A DNA stretch of 64,000 nucleotides from Dasypus novemcinctus (GCF_030445035.2 NC_080680.1:94741157-94805156), one strand, 5' to 3'; positions 9,616 through 20,915 are shown, counted from the first letter of the stretch. The notes: a model not told the origin generated them from the sequence alone. Numbers and translations are program-made.

Positions 9616-10722
9616 ATATTCAGTCTTTCAGTCCATGGACATGGATTGTCTTTCCATTTGCTTAGGCATTTTTTTGATTTCTTTTAGCATTTTTTTTTTT
9701 TTGTAATTTTCTGCATATAGGTCCTGTACTTCTTTGGTTAAATTTATTCCTAAGTATTTGAGTCTTTTTGTTGCTATTGTAAATGGAATTTCCCCCCTGA
9801 TTTTTTCCTCAGATTGTTCAATACTAGTGTGCAGAAACATTACTGATTTTTGCAAATTGATCTTGTAATCTGCCACTTTGCTGAACTCATGAGCTCAAGT
9901 AGCTTTGTTGTAGACATTTCAGAATATTCTAATATAGAATCATGTCATAAGCAAATAGAGATTTATTTCTTTTTTTTCCTATATAGATGACTCCTTTTCA
10001 TGTCTAATTGCTCTAGCTAGAACTTACAGCACAATGTTAAAAAACAATGGTGTCAATGGGCATTCTTGTCTTGTTCCAGATCTTAGAGGGAAAGCTTTCA
10101 ATCTGTCCCCATTGAGTATGATGTTGGCTGTAGTTTTCCATATATGCCTTTTATCATATTGAGGCATTTTCCTTCTATTCGTATCTTTTGAAGTGTTTTT
10201 TTTTTAATCAAGAAAGTATGTTGGATTTTGTTGAATGCTTTTTCTGCATTGATCAAGGTGATCGTTTTTTTTTTTTCCTTCAGTTTGTTTATGTGGCGCA
10301 TTACATGAATTGATTTTCTTATATTGAAACACTTGTGTACCAGGAATAAATCTCACTTGATCATGATGTATAAATCTTTTGATAGGCTATTGAATTTGAT
10401 TTGCAAGTATTTTATGGAGAATTTTTGCATTTATGTTCATTAGAGAGACTGGTCTGTCATTTTTTCTTTCTTGTAATATCTTTATCTGGTTTTGGTATGA
10501 GGGTGATGTTGGCTTCATAATATGTGTTGGGTAATTTTCCCTTCTCTTCAATTTTTTGGAAGAGTTTAAATAAGATTGGTGTTAATTCTTCTTGAAATGC
10601 TTGGTAGAATTCACATGTGAATTTATCAGATCCTGGACTTTCTTTGTTGGGAGAATTTTGATGACTGAGTCAATCTCTTTAAATGTGGTGGTTTGTTAAG
10701 TTCTTGTATTTCTTTTAGGTCA
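9616..10722 (-). pseudogene. L1#1 ORF2 reverse-transcriptase part
   Basis: Minus-strand reading gives reverse-transcriptase domain fragments: [10 protein letters not shown]...TSIEQSEE (9628-9876) and INKLKEKKKTITLINAEKAFNKI (10098-10301). The catalytic F-A-D-D box at 9944-9955 reads FAYD, so an active-site Asp is lost. Multiple stops are present. Confidence 0.85.
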
Positions 10723-11836
10723 CAATGAAAGTCTCAATAAATATAAGAAGATTGAAATTATACAAAGCACCTTCTCAGCTCATAATAGAATGAAACTGGA
10801 AATCAGTAATAGACAGGAAAGGCTTAACAACACACTCCTAAATAATTCATGGGTCAAAGAAGAAATTGTAAGTGAAATTAGTAAATATATTGAGACAAAT
10901 GAAAATGAGAGCACAATTTATCAAAACTTATGGGATACAGCAAAGGCAGTCCTGAGAAGGAAATTTATAGCCCTACATGCCTATATTAAAAAAGAAGAGA
11001 GTTCCAAAATGAAAGTTCTAACTGAATAATTGGAGAAACTAGAAAAAGAACAGCAAACCATTCCCAAAGTAAGCAGAGGGAAAGAAATAATAAATAACAG
11101 AGGAAACCGACTTTGGCCCAGTGGTTAGGGTGTCCGTCTACCATATGGGAGGTCCGCGGTTCAAGCCCCGGGCCTCCTTAATCCGTGTGGAGCTGGTCCA
11201 TGCACAGTGCTGATGCGCGCAAGGAGTGCCGCGCCACGCAAGGGTGTCCCCCGCGTGGGGGAGCCCCACGCGCAAGGAGTGCGCCCCTGAGGAAAGCCGC
11301 CCAGCGTGAAAAGAAAGAGCAGCCTGCCCAGGAATGGCGCTGCCCACACTTCCCGTGCCGCTGATGACAACAGAAGCAGACAAAGAAACAAGACGCAGCA
11401 AATAGACACCAAGAACAGACAACCAGGGGAGGGGGGGAAATTAAATAAATAAATATAATCTTAAAAAAAAAATAACAGAACAGAAATAAATGAAATTGAG
11501 AACCAAAAAAAAAAAAAAAAAAGAGAGAAAATAAAAAAAAAACAAAGTTAATTCTTTGAGAAGATCAATAAAATTGACAAACCCCTAGCTAGACTAACAA
11601 AGAAAAAAAGAAAGAAGATGCAAATAAATAAAATCAGAAATGAAAAGGGGGGAATTACAACTGACCACATAGAAATAAAAAGGTTCATAAGAGGATATTA
11701 TGAGGAACTGTATGCCAACAAATTAGACAACCTAGATGAAATGGACAAATTCCTAGAAATGCACGAAACCTACACTGACCCTAAAAGAAATACAAGAACT
11801 TAACAAACCTCCATATTTAAAGAGATTGACTCAGTC
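10663..11836 (+). repeat. Inverted segment of L1#1 ORF2 with duplicated ends
   Basis: From about 10723 the L1 ORF2 text runs on the plus strand ([20 protein letters not shown], later [16 protein letters not shown]), while L1 on both sides runs on the minus strand. The segment covers the part between endonuclease and reverse transcriptase that is missing from the antisense series. 10663-10722 and 11776-11836 are inverted near-copies of the same L1 stretch, about 60 bp each. Around 35-50 codons at the endonuclease end appear lost. Confidence 0.8.
11102..11469 (+). mobile_element. DAS-III-type SINE
   Basis: The head 'cgactttggcccagtggtta' and B-box 'cggttcaagcc' sit at 11107-11172. The body is GC-rich with many CpGs, and the tail 'aaataaataaatataatctt' leads into A10. 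The target duplication 'aaataacaga' flanks it at 11092-11101 and 11470-11479. CpG retention suggests it is among the younger repeats here. Confidence 0.93.
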
Positions 11837-12497
11837 TGTTTCTTTGTTGATCTTCCATTGAATTGTTCTATCTAGTGATGTGAATGTTGTATTGAAGTCC
11901 ACAACTATTATTGTAGAGATGTCTGTTTCTCCCTTCAATTTTACCAGAAATTGCCTCATGTATTTTGGGGCACCTTACTTAGGTGCATAGATATTTATGA
12001 CTGTTATTTGTTCCTGGCGAATTGTTCCTTTATTAATATTATAATGGCTTTCTGTATCTCTTATAGCTTTTTTTTGCCTTTAAAGTCTGTTTTGGACAGC
12101 AGTATAGCTACTCCTGCTCTTTTTTGGTTACTGTTTGCATGGAGTATCTTTTTCCAACATTTCACTTTCAGCTGGTTTGTATCCCTGGATCTAAGGTCAG
12201 TGTCTTGTAGGCAGCATATAGATGGCTCATGTTTTTTTTTTTTAAAATCTATTCTTTCTGACTTTGTCTTTTTTGGGGGGAGTATAACCCATTTACATTC
12301 AGTGATATTGCTGTAAATGCATTATTTGCTTCCACCATTTTATTCTTTGTTTTTCATATGTCATATCTTATTTTTGTCTTTCTTTTTAGCCTTTTGGTTA
12401 TCCTTTCTTCTAATCTTTCTTCTAAACTCTTCTCCAAGCCTCTTTATTGTTCTTTTTATTTTAGGCTCCAAGAGTTCTTTTAATATTTCCTGCAAAA
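11837..12497 (-). pseudogene. L1#1 ORF2 endonuclease N-terminal part and ORF1 C-terminus
   Basis: Minus-strand text includes the endonuclease 'vvDFNT'-type segment near 11890 and the QETH-equivalent segment near 12205-12230. The start of ORF2 is near 12330. Left of 12497 are the last codons of ORF1. Frames are broken. Confidence 0.75.
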
Positions 12498-13867
12498 TGG
12501 CAAAGACCAATAAAGGATGGTCCAACAATGAGTCCTAGATACTGATGACTATGCTTAGGAGCCTGTGTGCCTGAAACATGAACTATGCCTAGATCTGCAG
12601 GGTACCTAAGAATTACCTCCTGAGAGCCTCCATGTTGCTCAAATGTGGCCACTCTCTAAGCCAAACTTAGCTTGTAAATGCATTATCTTTCCCCTAGTGT
12701 GGGACATGACTCCTGGGTATGAGCCTCCCTGGCACCGAGGGATTACTACCAAGCACCAGCTGATGATGTAACTAGAAAGAAACCTTGAATAAAAGGGTCA
12801 ACTCAGACCAGCAGAATATCTCAGTCTTCATGAAATTTCAGGTGTTAAAAACTGCTTTTTGACCTTGAATAAAAGGGGGAAATGGAAAGGACAAATGAGT
12901 TCATATGGCTATGCGTCTCCAAAAAAGAGTTGGGAGGTCATCAGAGAAGTCACACTTACGCATGCCTCAGCAGGGTCCCAGAGACAGCCAAAGTAGATAC
13001 AACCCCAGGTACTGGTTCTCCTGAGGGCTACAGAGACCCACAGGTTCTATGGTCATGGCAGATGGCTCTGGAGTTCAGTGCCATGTCAGTTGGCCCTCTT
13101 TGGAGTTTGTGCTCCTGAATGTGATGGAGTTGGACTCAGATATGACCTTTCTACACATGCCTCTTCTGTCACTTTTACTGGACCTGTGGTTGGTGTGGTT
13201 GGTGCTGGGGTTGGTGTATGCTCAGGAGATCTGAATCTCCGGACTGTCCATGTGACATGTGGACTTACCCGCCCAGTGAACAGGGAAGTGAAAAAGGTCA
13301 ACCACCACACCAGGGAACCAAGAGTGCCTACAACTCCAAGCAGGAGAATTGCATCCATCATCCATGTGGAATCTAAGCCCCCTCTTGATATAGAGGTGGA
13401 GTGGACATCACCATCCCAGGGTCCACAGGATGGAGGAATAAAATATGGATTAGAGTGGACTTCTTGATATTCTACTATGGAACTATTGTGATTGGTAATG
13501 GAAGAAATTGTAGCACTGATGTGGAGAAAATGGCCATGGTAGTTGCTGAAGGTAGGGAGAGGGAAGAAGAGATATGATGGGGCATTTTCAGGACTTGGAG
13601 TTGTCCTGGGTGGTACTGCAGGGACAGATGCTGGACATTGTATGTCCTGCCATGGCCCACTGGGTGGACTGGGGGAAAGTGTAAACTTAAATGTAAACCA
13701 TTATCCATGTGATGCAGAAGTGCTCCAAAATATATTCACCAAATGCAATGAATGTCCCATGATGATGAAAGAGGTTGTTGATGTGGGAGGAGTGGGGTGA
13801 GGAGGGTGGGGGTATGTGGGGACCTCTTATATTTTTTCAATGTAACATTAAAAAAATAGAGAGAAAA
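12498..13867 (+). mobile_element. 5'-truncated L1 3'UTR copy, 1.37 kb
   Basis: A perfect 16 bp target duplication, 'aatatttcctgcaaaa', flanks it at 12482-12497 and 13868-13883, and it ends with A-rich 'aaaaaaatagagagaaaaa'. Its sequence is colinear with the minus-strand 3'UTR of L1#3 from about 55600 to 54190. The small open frames in it on both strands are not conserved between copies. It lies in the C-terminal codons of L1#1 ORF1. Confidence 0.88.
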
Positions 13868-14600
13868 AATATTTCCTGCAAAAATGAACTCTCTTAGTTT
13901 CTGCTCATTTTGAATATTTGTACTCACCTTCATATTTGAAGGACACTTTTGCTGAATCAAGAATTCTTGGCTGGCACCCTTTTTCAGTATCCTAATTGTA
14001 TCATACAACTGTCTTCTCACCTCCATGATTTCTGATGAGAAATCTGCACTAAGACTTATTATTCATCCCTTGTATGTGATTTTTTGCTTCTCCCTTGCTG
14101 CTCTCAGAATTTTCTCTTTATCTTCGATGTTTGACATTCCCAGTAGTATGTGTCTTGGAGTAGGAAAATTTGGATTTATTCTGATTTGGGTAGGGTGTGC
14201 TTCTTGGATATGTAAGTTCATTTCCTTTGTAAGAGTTGGGAAATTTTCAGCCATTATTTCCTCAAATACACCTTCTGCTTCCTTTCTTTTCTCTTCTCCT
14301 TCTGAAACTCTTGTTGCATGTATGTTATTGCATTTCATGTTATCATTCAATTCCCTGAGCCCGTGATCAACTTTTCCATTCTTTTCTCTCTCTGTTCCTT
14401 TTTCTCTTAAATTTCAGCTGTTCTATCTTTGGTATCATATATTCTTTCTTCTATCATTTTGAGTCTGCTGTTGTATACCTCTACTGTTTAGTTTTTTGTT
14501 TTTTTTTTCGATCTCACATATCACGTCTTTCAACCCCATGAGCTCGGTTACTTTTCTTCAGGTTTTCAAATTCTTCTTTGTGTTTGCTCAATGTCTCCCC

Positions 14601-15474
14601 TTTTTAAAAAGATTTATTTATTTATTTATTTCTACCCCCCCTTGTTGTCTTTTGCTCACTGTCTGTTCTCTGTGTGTTCTTCTGTGTCTACTTGTCTTCT
14701 CTTTAGGTGGCACTGGGAACTGATCCTGGGATGTTAAGGAGTGGGAGAGAGGCACTCAGTCTCTTGCACCACCTCTGCTCCCTGGTCAGCTGCATCTCTT
14801 ATTGTCTCTCCTTTGTGTCTCTTTTTTTTTTTTTTTTTTTTTTTTAAAGATTTATTTATTTATTTAATTTCCCCCCCTCCCCTGGTTGTCTGTTCTTGGT
14901 GTCTGTTTGCTGCGTCTTGTTTCTTTGTCCGCTTCTGTTGTTGTCAGCGGCACGGGAAGTGTGGGCGGCGCCATTCCTGGACAGGCTGCACTTCCTTTTC
15001 ACGCTGGGCGGCTTTCCTCACGGGCACACTCCTTGCGCGTGGGGCTCCCCCACGCGGGGGACACCCTTGCGTGGCAAGGCACTCCTAGCGCGCATCAGCA
15101 CTGCGCATGGCCAGCTCCACACGGGTCAAGGAGGCCCGGGGTTTGAACCGCGGACCTCCCATATGGTAGACGGACGCCCTAACCACTGGGCCAAAGTCCG
15201 TTTCCCCTTTGTGTCTCTTTTTGTTGCATAATCTTGTTGTGTCAGCTTTCTATATAGACCAGCACTGCACATGGGCCAGCACTCCTGCTTGGGCCATCAC
15301 TCCTGTGTGGGTCAGCATTCTATGCAGGTCAGCACTCTGCATGGGTCAGCTCTCCACTTGGACCAGCTTGCCATGTGGGCCAGCTTGCCTTTCATCTGGA
15401 GGCCCTGGGAATCAAACCCTGGACCTCCTATATTGTAGACAGGTGCTCAATCGCTTGAGCCACATCCATTTCCC
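14601..15474 (-). mobile_element. Long DAS-II-type SINE, split by a DAS-III copy
   Basis: The right end, read on the minus strand, is a tRNA-like head 'tggctcaagcgattgagcac' with 'gggtttgattccc'. The left end is the tail 'gatttatttatttatttatt'. A matching type occurs at 32443-32820 and 44042-44739. The target duplication 'tcaatgtct' is at 14588-14596 and 15475-15483. The interrupting element is at 14827-15206. Confidence 0.88.
14827..15206 (-). mobile_element. DAS-III-type SINE nested in the DAS-II SINE
   Basis: The minus-strand head lies near 15200 ('cggactttggcccagtggtt') and the T-rich tail begins near 14827. The target duplication 'ctttgtgtctcttttt' is at 14811-14826 and from 15207. The CpG-rich body shows it is comparatively young. 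Confidence 0.93.
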
Positions 15475-15489
15475 TCAATGTCTTCTTTT

Positions 15490-15641
15490 TTTTTTTTTTT
15501 TTTACATAGCATTTTTTTTATTATTGATTCTGTAAAAATATTACGTTAAAAAAAATATATGAGGACCCATTCAACCCCACCACCCCCACCCCACCACTCC
15601 CCCCCCAGCAACACTCATTCCCATCATCATGACACATCCAT
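15490..15641 (-). mobile_element. Short L1 3' tail copy
   Basis: The plus strand shows T18, then 'attacgttaaaaaaaatata' and 'ccccaccacccccacccc', the antisense of the L1#3 3' terminus. The target duplication 'cctcaatgtcttctt' is at 15473-15487 and 15642-15656, overlapping that of the neighbouring SINE. Confidence 0.88.
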
Positions 15642-15800
15642 CCTCAATGTCTTCTTGATGTCATTTACCTCTTTAACCATATTGTCTTTCAACTCATTAA
15701 TTTGATTCTGGAAATTTGTGTGCATCTTGTTGATTAGTTTTCTTAAATCCTGCATCTCTTCTGGGGTTTTGCTATACTCCTTTTCTTAGGTCATGTCTTT

Positions 15801-16758
15801 CATTTTCTTAGGATGACTTATAATTTTTTGTTGATGTGTAGGCATCTGATTAGGATGGTGAGTTTACTCAGATGTTTAATTTCTCTCTCTTTCATAGGGA
15901 TTTAGTGGCAGGAGACTGTGTTATTGCTGATCTTTGATTTTTGGTTCAACCTGTTCTGGGTCTTTGGGATTGTCCCTGATAGTTCCTTGCATATGGGCTT
16001 TGGACCCTTGACCCAGTAATGGGTAGCAGACCCACTTCCTAGAGCCTTGGGAAGGGAGGCTATAAAAGCTGGAAAAAACCCTGGCAGGGCTCTCAATTCA
16101 GGCCTTGTGGGAGTGTGTTTCCTGCAATATGGACCAGATCAGTGTGATAGAGCTTTCTGCCTGGAGCCTAAGAGCCTCATAATTCAAACTTTCTCAGAGT
16201 CATTTCTTCTACCTTTGCTTGCAGCTCCCTCCCTTTTCTTGGGGAGGAGATAATTCCAGTCCCCTCTGCCAGTCCCGGTTAGTAGAGGGGGAGATAGAGA
16301 GCATCAGATCTTTTTAGTCCCAGATGTCTTTATTTCTGAGCTGGCTCCCAAGGTAAAAAATAGTGTGGTCCCACCCAGCCTGGAAGGGTTCCTGGGACAC
16401 AGCAGACCAAATTTGTGGGTCAAATATTAGTCAGCCTTAGGCTGTATCTGTATCTCTCCTATTTTCTGGGAAGGTGGATCCCTGGGGCCCTTTTTGTCTG
16501 TAGCTGCTGGTACCCAAGGCTTGAGAATTCAAAACTGTCTATAGTGTGGGTGCCGTAGCAGCTGCTGATATTAACTCATAGTTTTGCCATCACAATTCTT
16601 TTCCTTTGTCCCTCTTTCTTTTGGGTGGTGTCCAGACTTCTTCTCTTGTCCTAAACCTGAGAAGATTTTTTTCCCAGGCTGTTTCTGCCTGTTCTCTAGC
16701 TATTTTTCTGGGAGAGAAGAGATTTCAGTGTCTTTCTAGTCTGGCATCTTCCTGGAAG
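15801..16758 (-). promoter_or_regulatory. L1#1 5'UTR
   Basis: This GC-richer stretch follows the ORF1 start in sense-upstream direction and ends at the L1-type 5' start near 16758 (minus-strand 'cttccaggaagatgccag'). Mammalian L1 5'UTRs hold the internal RNA polymerase II promoter. No functional claim is made for this decayed copy. Confidence 0.7.
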
Positions 16759-16889
16759 TGAGAAAGTAGTGTTTCCAGACACTGGTAATGAGCAAGCTGC
16801 TCCCCATGGGTCCTCAGGATTCCCCGGAGCCAGCAACCCACAGGCACCGAGCCATAGCCTTTCCCCCCATTAGACTCAGCCAGAACAGT

Positions 16890-19740
16890 CCAAGAGTGTG
16901 TTCTCTAGTCTCCAGAATTTCCCCTTTCCTGCCTATTACTGATTTCCAGCTTCATTCCATTATGATCAGAGAAGGTGCTTTGTATAATTTCAATCTTCTT
17001 GAATTTATTGAAAGCAATGTTGTGGTCCAATATGTGGTCTATTCTGGAGAAAGATCCATGAGCACTTCAGAAGAATGTATAAATTGCTGATTTGGGGTGC
17101 AATATTCTGTACATGTTTGTCAGATCTGGTTCATTTAACATATTGTTCAAGTTCTCTGTTTCCTTATTGATATTCTGTCTAGTTGTTCTGTTGATGTGAG
17201 TTGCATGTTGAAGTCTCCAACTATTATTGTAGAGATATCTATTTCTCCTTTCAGTTTTGCCAGAGTTTGCCGCATGCATTTTGGGGCACCCTGGTTAGGT
17301 GCATAGATATTTACTGACTGTTATTTCTTTCTGATATGTATTAATATATAATGGCCTTCTGCATCTCTTATAACTTTTTCACACTCAAAGTCTGTTTTGT
17401 CTGACAGCAGTATAACTACTCCTGTTTTCTTTTGGTTACTATTTGTGTGAAATATCTTTTCCCAAACTTTCACTTTCAGTCTATTTGCATCCTTGGGTCT
17501 GCAGACAGCATATGGATGGCCCATGTTTTCTTATCCATTTTGTCAGCCTGTGTCTTTTGATTGGAGAGCTTAATGCATTAACATTCAATGTTATTATTGT
17601 AAAGGCATTACTTACTTCAGTCATTTTATCCTTTGGTTTTCATATGTCACATCTTATTTTTGTCCATCTTTTTACCTTTTTCATTACCCATTCTGATAGT
17701 CTTCACTTCTACACTCTCCTTCAAGTCTCTGTTGCGTTTCTTTTCTGGCTGCAGAACCCCCTTTAGTCTCTCCTGCAGAGCTGGATTCTTGTTTATGAAC
17801 TCTCTTAGTTTCTGTATATCTGTGAATATTTTAAGCTCACCATCATATTTGAAGGACACTTATGCTGGATAAAGAATTCTTGGCTGGCAGTTTTTCTCTT
17901 TTAGTACCATAAGTATATCATACCACTGCCTTATTACCTCCATGGTTTCTGAAAAATCCACACTAAGTCTTATTGAATGTCCCTTGTATGTGATGTTTCA
18001 CTTTTCCTGATGTGTTCAGAATTTTCTCTTAATTTTTGGCATTTGGCATTCTGCATATTATTTATCTTGGGGTATGTCTATTTGGATTTATTCTAATTAA
18101 AGTATGCTGTGTTCCATATTCATGTCTTTTATGAGAGTTGGAAATTTTCAGCCATTATTTCCTTAAATACTCTTTCTGTTCCCTTTTCCTTCTCATTTCC
18201 TTCTGGAACTTCCAGAACACATATGCTGGTGTGCTTCATGTTATCATTCAACTCCATGAGCTCCTGCTCAATTTTTTCCATTCTTTCCTTTCTCTGTTTT
18301 TTTTCCTCTTAGCATTTTGTTCTTTCCTCTACATCACTGATTCTCTTTTCCATGATTTCAAATCTGCTATTGTGTGCCTTTATTGTATTTTTAACCTCAC
18401 TTCCTGTGTCTTTCATTCCCATAAGCTCTGTTATATTTTGATCCAAGAAAAATCAGAAAGATTTTTTTGTACTCGCTCAGTGTCTTTATTTTTGTTTGTT
18501 TGTTTTTTATGTACCAGGGCCAGAGATTAAACACAGGACCTGAAATGTGGGAAGCCAGCACTCAACCACTGAGCCATATCAGCTCCCCTGAGTTGGTTTT
18601 TTAATTTGTTTGCTTTTTGTTTATTTTTGTTTTTAGGAGGTATTGGGGACTGAACCCAGGACCTCCCATGTGGGAAGCAGGTGCTCAACTGCTTGAGCCA
18701 CATCCACTTCTTCAATGTCTTCTTCTTGTTTCCCCAATATCTTCTTAATGTCTTTTATTTCCTTAGCCATGTTCATCTTTTTTAGATTTTTAAATTTAAA
18801 AATTTTTAAATTAAAGTTAGCCATGCTCATCTTAATCTCCATGATTTGATTTAGGAGATTTGTGTAATCCTCATTGATTACCTCTTTCAAGCCCTGTGTC
18901 TCAGCTAGAGTTTTGATTGTTTCTTTGCTTGATTCATATCTTCCTTTTTTCTTCATATGGCTTGTAATTTTTTGCTAATGTCTTGGCATCTGATTCTGAT
19001 GCTGAGTTTACTCTGATGCTCAGTTTCTGTTGGCTAGGGATTTACTATTAAGTAGCTGTGTGCTACCACTGTTCTTTGACTCGGTTCTACCAGTTCTAGA
19101 TATTTATGATTGCCCCTGTTTAACTGCTCAACCCAGGGCTAAGGACCCAGTAATGGGATGCAGGCCAGTTTCCATGAGACTTGGAGAGGGATGCCTGCCT
19201 CTTTCATTTTTAAATTTATTATTATTTTTCTTTTTTTGTGCACTTTTCTGGTCTGGCCCAAAAATGGTGCTCTTGGGTAGAACTCTCAGCTCAAATCCCA
19301 GGTGCTAGAGGGGAATGCATTCATTGTAATTCCTCAGGCATGTGGTCTGTGCAGAAGTAAGTCCTTAGGGCTGGCCATGCCCCACAAACACACTTTCTGA
19401 GAGACTGTTCTCTACCCTTGGCTGGCCACACCCTCCCTTCCTCTGCCTCTTAAGCAACAGGAAAGTTGGGAGGGTGTTTGAGAAGGCAAAATATCTTTAG
19501 CTCTCTGCCTGCTCTCAGGGAAAACAATGTCACAGCGTTACTGGGTCTGGAAGTGTGTGACACCTCCAAGGCAGCAGACCAAATTCGCTGGCCAAAATAT
19601 GAATTTCTTTAGGCTACATTTCCCCTTTCCATGGGAAAGGGACAACTGCAACCCCTTCAGTCTGCAGCCACCACAGTCCACAGACTGCTATTTGCTCCGT
19701 ACGTGGGGGGAAAGGCACTCACTGCTGCCTTTGCAGCTCT
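16890..19740 (-). mobile_element. Second antisense L1 (L1#2): endonuclease, ORF1 and 5'UTR
   Basis: Endonuclease-domain text is read at 16890-17640 (for example ETENLNNMLNEPDLTNMY at 17067-17279). ORF1 C-terminus follows at 17647-17859 (KLREFINKNPALQERLKGVL) and the ORF1 coiled coil at 18633-18956. The 5'UTR-like stretch runs to about 19740. The reverse-transcriptase half should lie to the left but is displaced by L1#1, so L1#1 appears to have inserted into L1#2. Frames are broken. Confidence 0.78.
18489..18711 (-). mobile_element. Dimeric short tRNA-derived SINE in L1#2 ORF1
   Basis: Two tRNA-like heads in tandem, about 18516-18586 and 18636-18711 on the minus strand, each read 'tggctcaa/agtggttgagtgctggc' followed by a gggtt(c/t) B-box. 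They are separated by a T-rich linker. Flanks 'cagtgtcttt' and 'caatgtcttc' are a probable target duplication. Confidence 0.75.
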
Positions 19741-19769
19741 AATCATGGGATGTTAGCCAGGAAGCTGGA

Positions 19770-19885
19770 ACATTGCCATGGACTCTGTGTGGTCCTGGGC
19801 AGTTCTCTCAACCATCCTGGGCCTCAGTTTTCCAATTTATCAAATAAGGGAATTGAGTTAGGGGCCCTGAAGGGTAGGTTGACAA
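19770..19885 (+). repeat. MIR fragment
   Basis: The core reads 'ctgggcctcagttttccaat' followed by an 'aaataagggaattgagt' segment, the conserved MIR core on the plus strand. Confidence 0.65.
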
Positions 19886-20240
19886 GATGGACTCAAGGCC
19901 TCTGATCTTTACTTCGCCCACAGTGTAACTACTCTTTCCTCTTCATTTTATTTATTGGATGTCTGTGCATGATTTCACTAGAAAAAAAAGGTTTTTCTGC
20001 TCAAAAATAGAACGTCACTGGACTAAAGACTTTTAAAGTCCCTTTTAGATATAAAAAGGGTAATACAGTAATTCCAGGAACCCATTGCCAGCAGGCTTGT
20101 TTGTGGGAGCTGGAGAGGCCCACGGCTAATCCAACTCCAGAACTGCTGAGCTTTCCTTCTTTCTGGCAGTTGACAATGGGAAGGTCAGTAGGAGTGGGAG
20201 TGGATTTCTTGGAAAGAAACATGAACATAAAAGCTTCTGC
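19886..20240. other. Single-copy intergenic DNA
   Basis: No gene or repeat is recognised. A 91-residue minus-strand open frame at 20001-20276 runs into the adjacent SINE and has no family resemblance. Confidence 0.5.
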
Positions 20241-20651
20241 AGTAAGCAGATTTTGCTCAACTGATAGAACATCCACCTACCACATAGGAGGTCCAGGGTT
20301 CAAACCCAGGGCCTCCTGAACTGTGTGGTGAGCTGGCCCACGCACAGTGCTGATGCATGGAAGGAGTGCTGTGCCATGCAGGGGTGTCCCCTGCATACGG
20401 GAGCTCCACATGCAAGGAGTGTACCCCTCAAGGAGAGCCGCCCCATGTGAAAAAAACGCAGTCTGCCCAGGAGTGGTGCCGCACACATGGGGAGCTGACG
20501 CAGCAAGGTGACACAACAAAAGGTGACACAGATTCCTGGTGCCACTGACAAGAATGCAAGCTGACAAAGAAGAACACACAATGAATGGAAACAGAGAGCA
20601 GACAATGGGGGGTGGGAAGGGGAAATAACTAAAAAATAAATCTTAAAAAAA
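20241..20651 (+). mobile_element. DAS-III-type SINE
   Basis: The head 'agcagattttgctcaactga' and B-box 'gggttcaaa' are at 20245-20305, followed by the CpG-decayed DAS-III body and an A10 tail. The target duplication 'aaaagcttctgc' / 'aaaacttctgc' flanks it. Most CpGs of the younger copies read TG or CA here, so it is older than those at 11102 and 14827. Confidence 0.88.
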
Positions 20652-20779
20652 AAAACTTCTGCTTTGCAAACCTATTTAATAAATATTTGGGCATACCATG
20701 AGAGCCTTTCAGATCTCCTCAGTGGCCTGAAATGGTGCACCTGTTCCATCTGAGATTTCTTTCTGCAAGTCCTTTCACT

Positions 20780-20915
20780 GAGGCCCCGTTATAATGCACC
20801 TAAGCAACCTGAATAGCATAAAGTTTAGTTCTGGCTCCTCTACCAACTAGTCTCCCAGCCTTAGTTTCTTCATCCATAAAATGGTAATAAGAATACCCTG
20901 GTGTTTTGTGGGTTA
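20780..20915 (+). repeat. MIR fragment
   Basis: 'ccttagtttcttcatccata' followed by 'aaatggtaataagaatacc' is a MIR core with its 3' flank. Confidence 0.65.

Larger units (their letters stand above)
13868..15800 (-). pseudogene. L1#1 ORF1 remnant
   Basis: The C-terminal and RRM-like part is open at 14063-14350 (EEIMAENFPTLTKEM, then ILLGMSNIEDKEKILRAARE). The N-terminal coiled-coil part reads at 15657-15800 with a probable start ATG near 15799. Between them lie a nested pair of DAS SINEs and a small L1 tail (14600-15641). Confidence 0.82.
361..16758 (-). mobile_element. Old full-length L1, minus strand, heavily interrupted (L1#1)
   Basis: Antisense L1 pieces occur in the order expected for one element: ORF2 C-terminus (361-423, 899-1788), reverse transcriptase (9616-10722), endonuclease (11837-about 12330), ORF1 (about 12400-15800 with insertions) and 5'UTR (15800-16758). 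The minus-strand 5' end at 16741-16758 reads 'cttccaggaagatgccag', very close to the canonical L1 start. Insertions inside it are an MaLR-like LTR, a complete class II provirus, DAS SINEs and L1 3' tails. An internal inversion occupies 10723-11836. Joining the pieces into one element is an inference from their order and non-overlap. All reading frames are broken. Confidence 0.75.

Noticed and set aside
11105-11180. tRNA-like sequence with A and B boxes
   Set aside because: It is the head of a DAS SINE with a SINE body, tail and target duplication, not a free tRNA gene. The same applies to the other SINE heads.
13078-13467. 129-residue plus-strand frame in the 1.37 kb element, possible protein of a new retroposon
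   Set aside because: The frame is not kept in the parallel copies at 4909-5603 and 54180-55600, and the element is explained as an L1 3'UTR.
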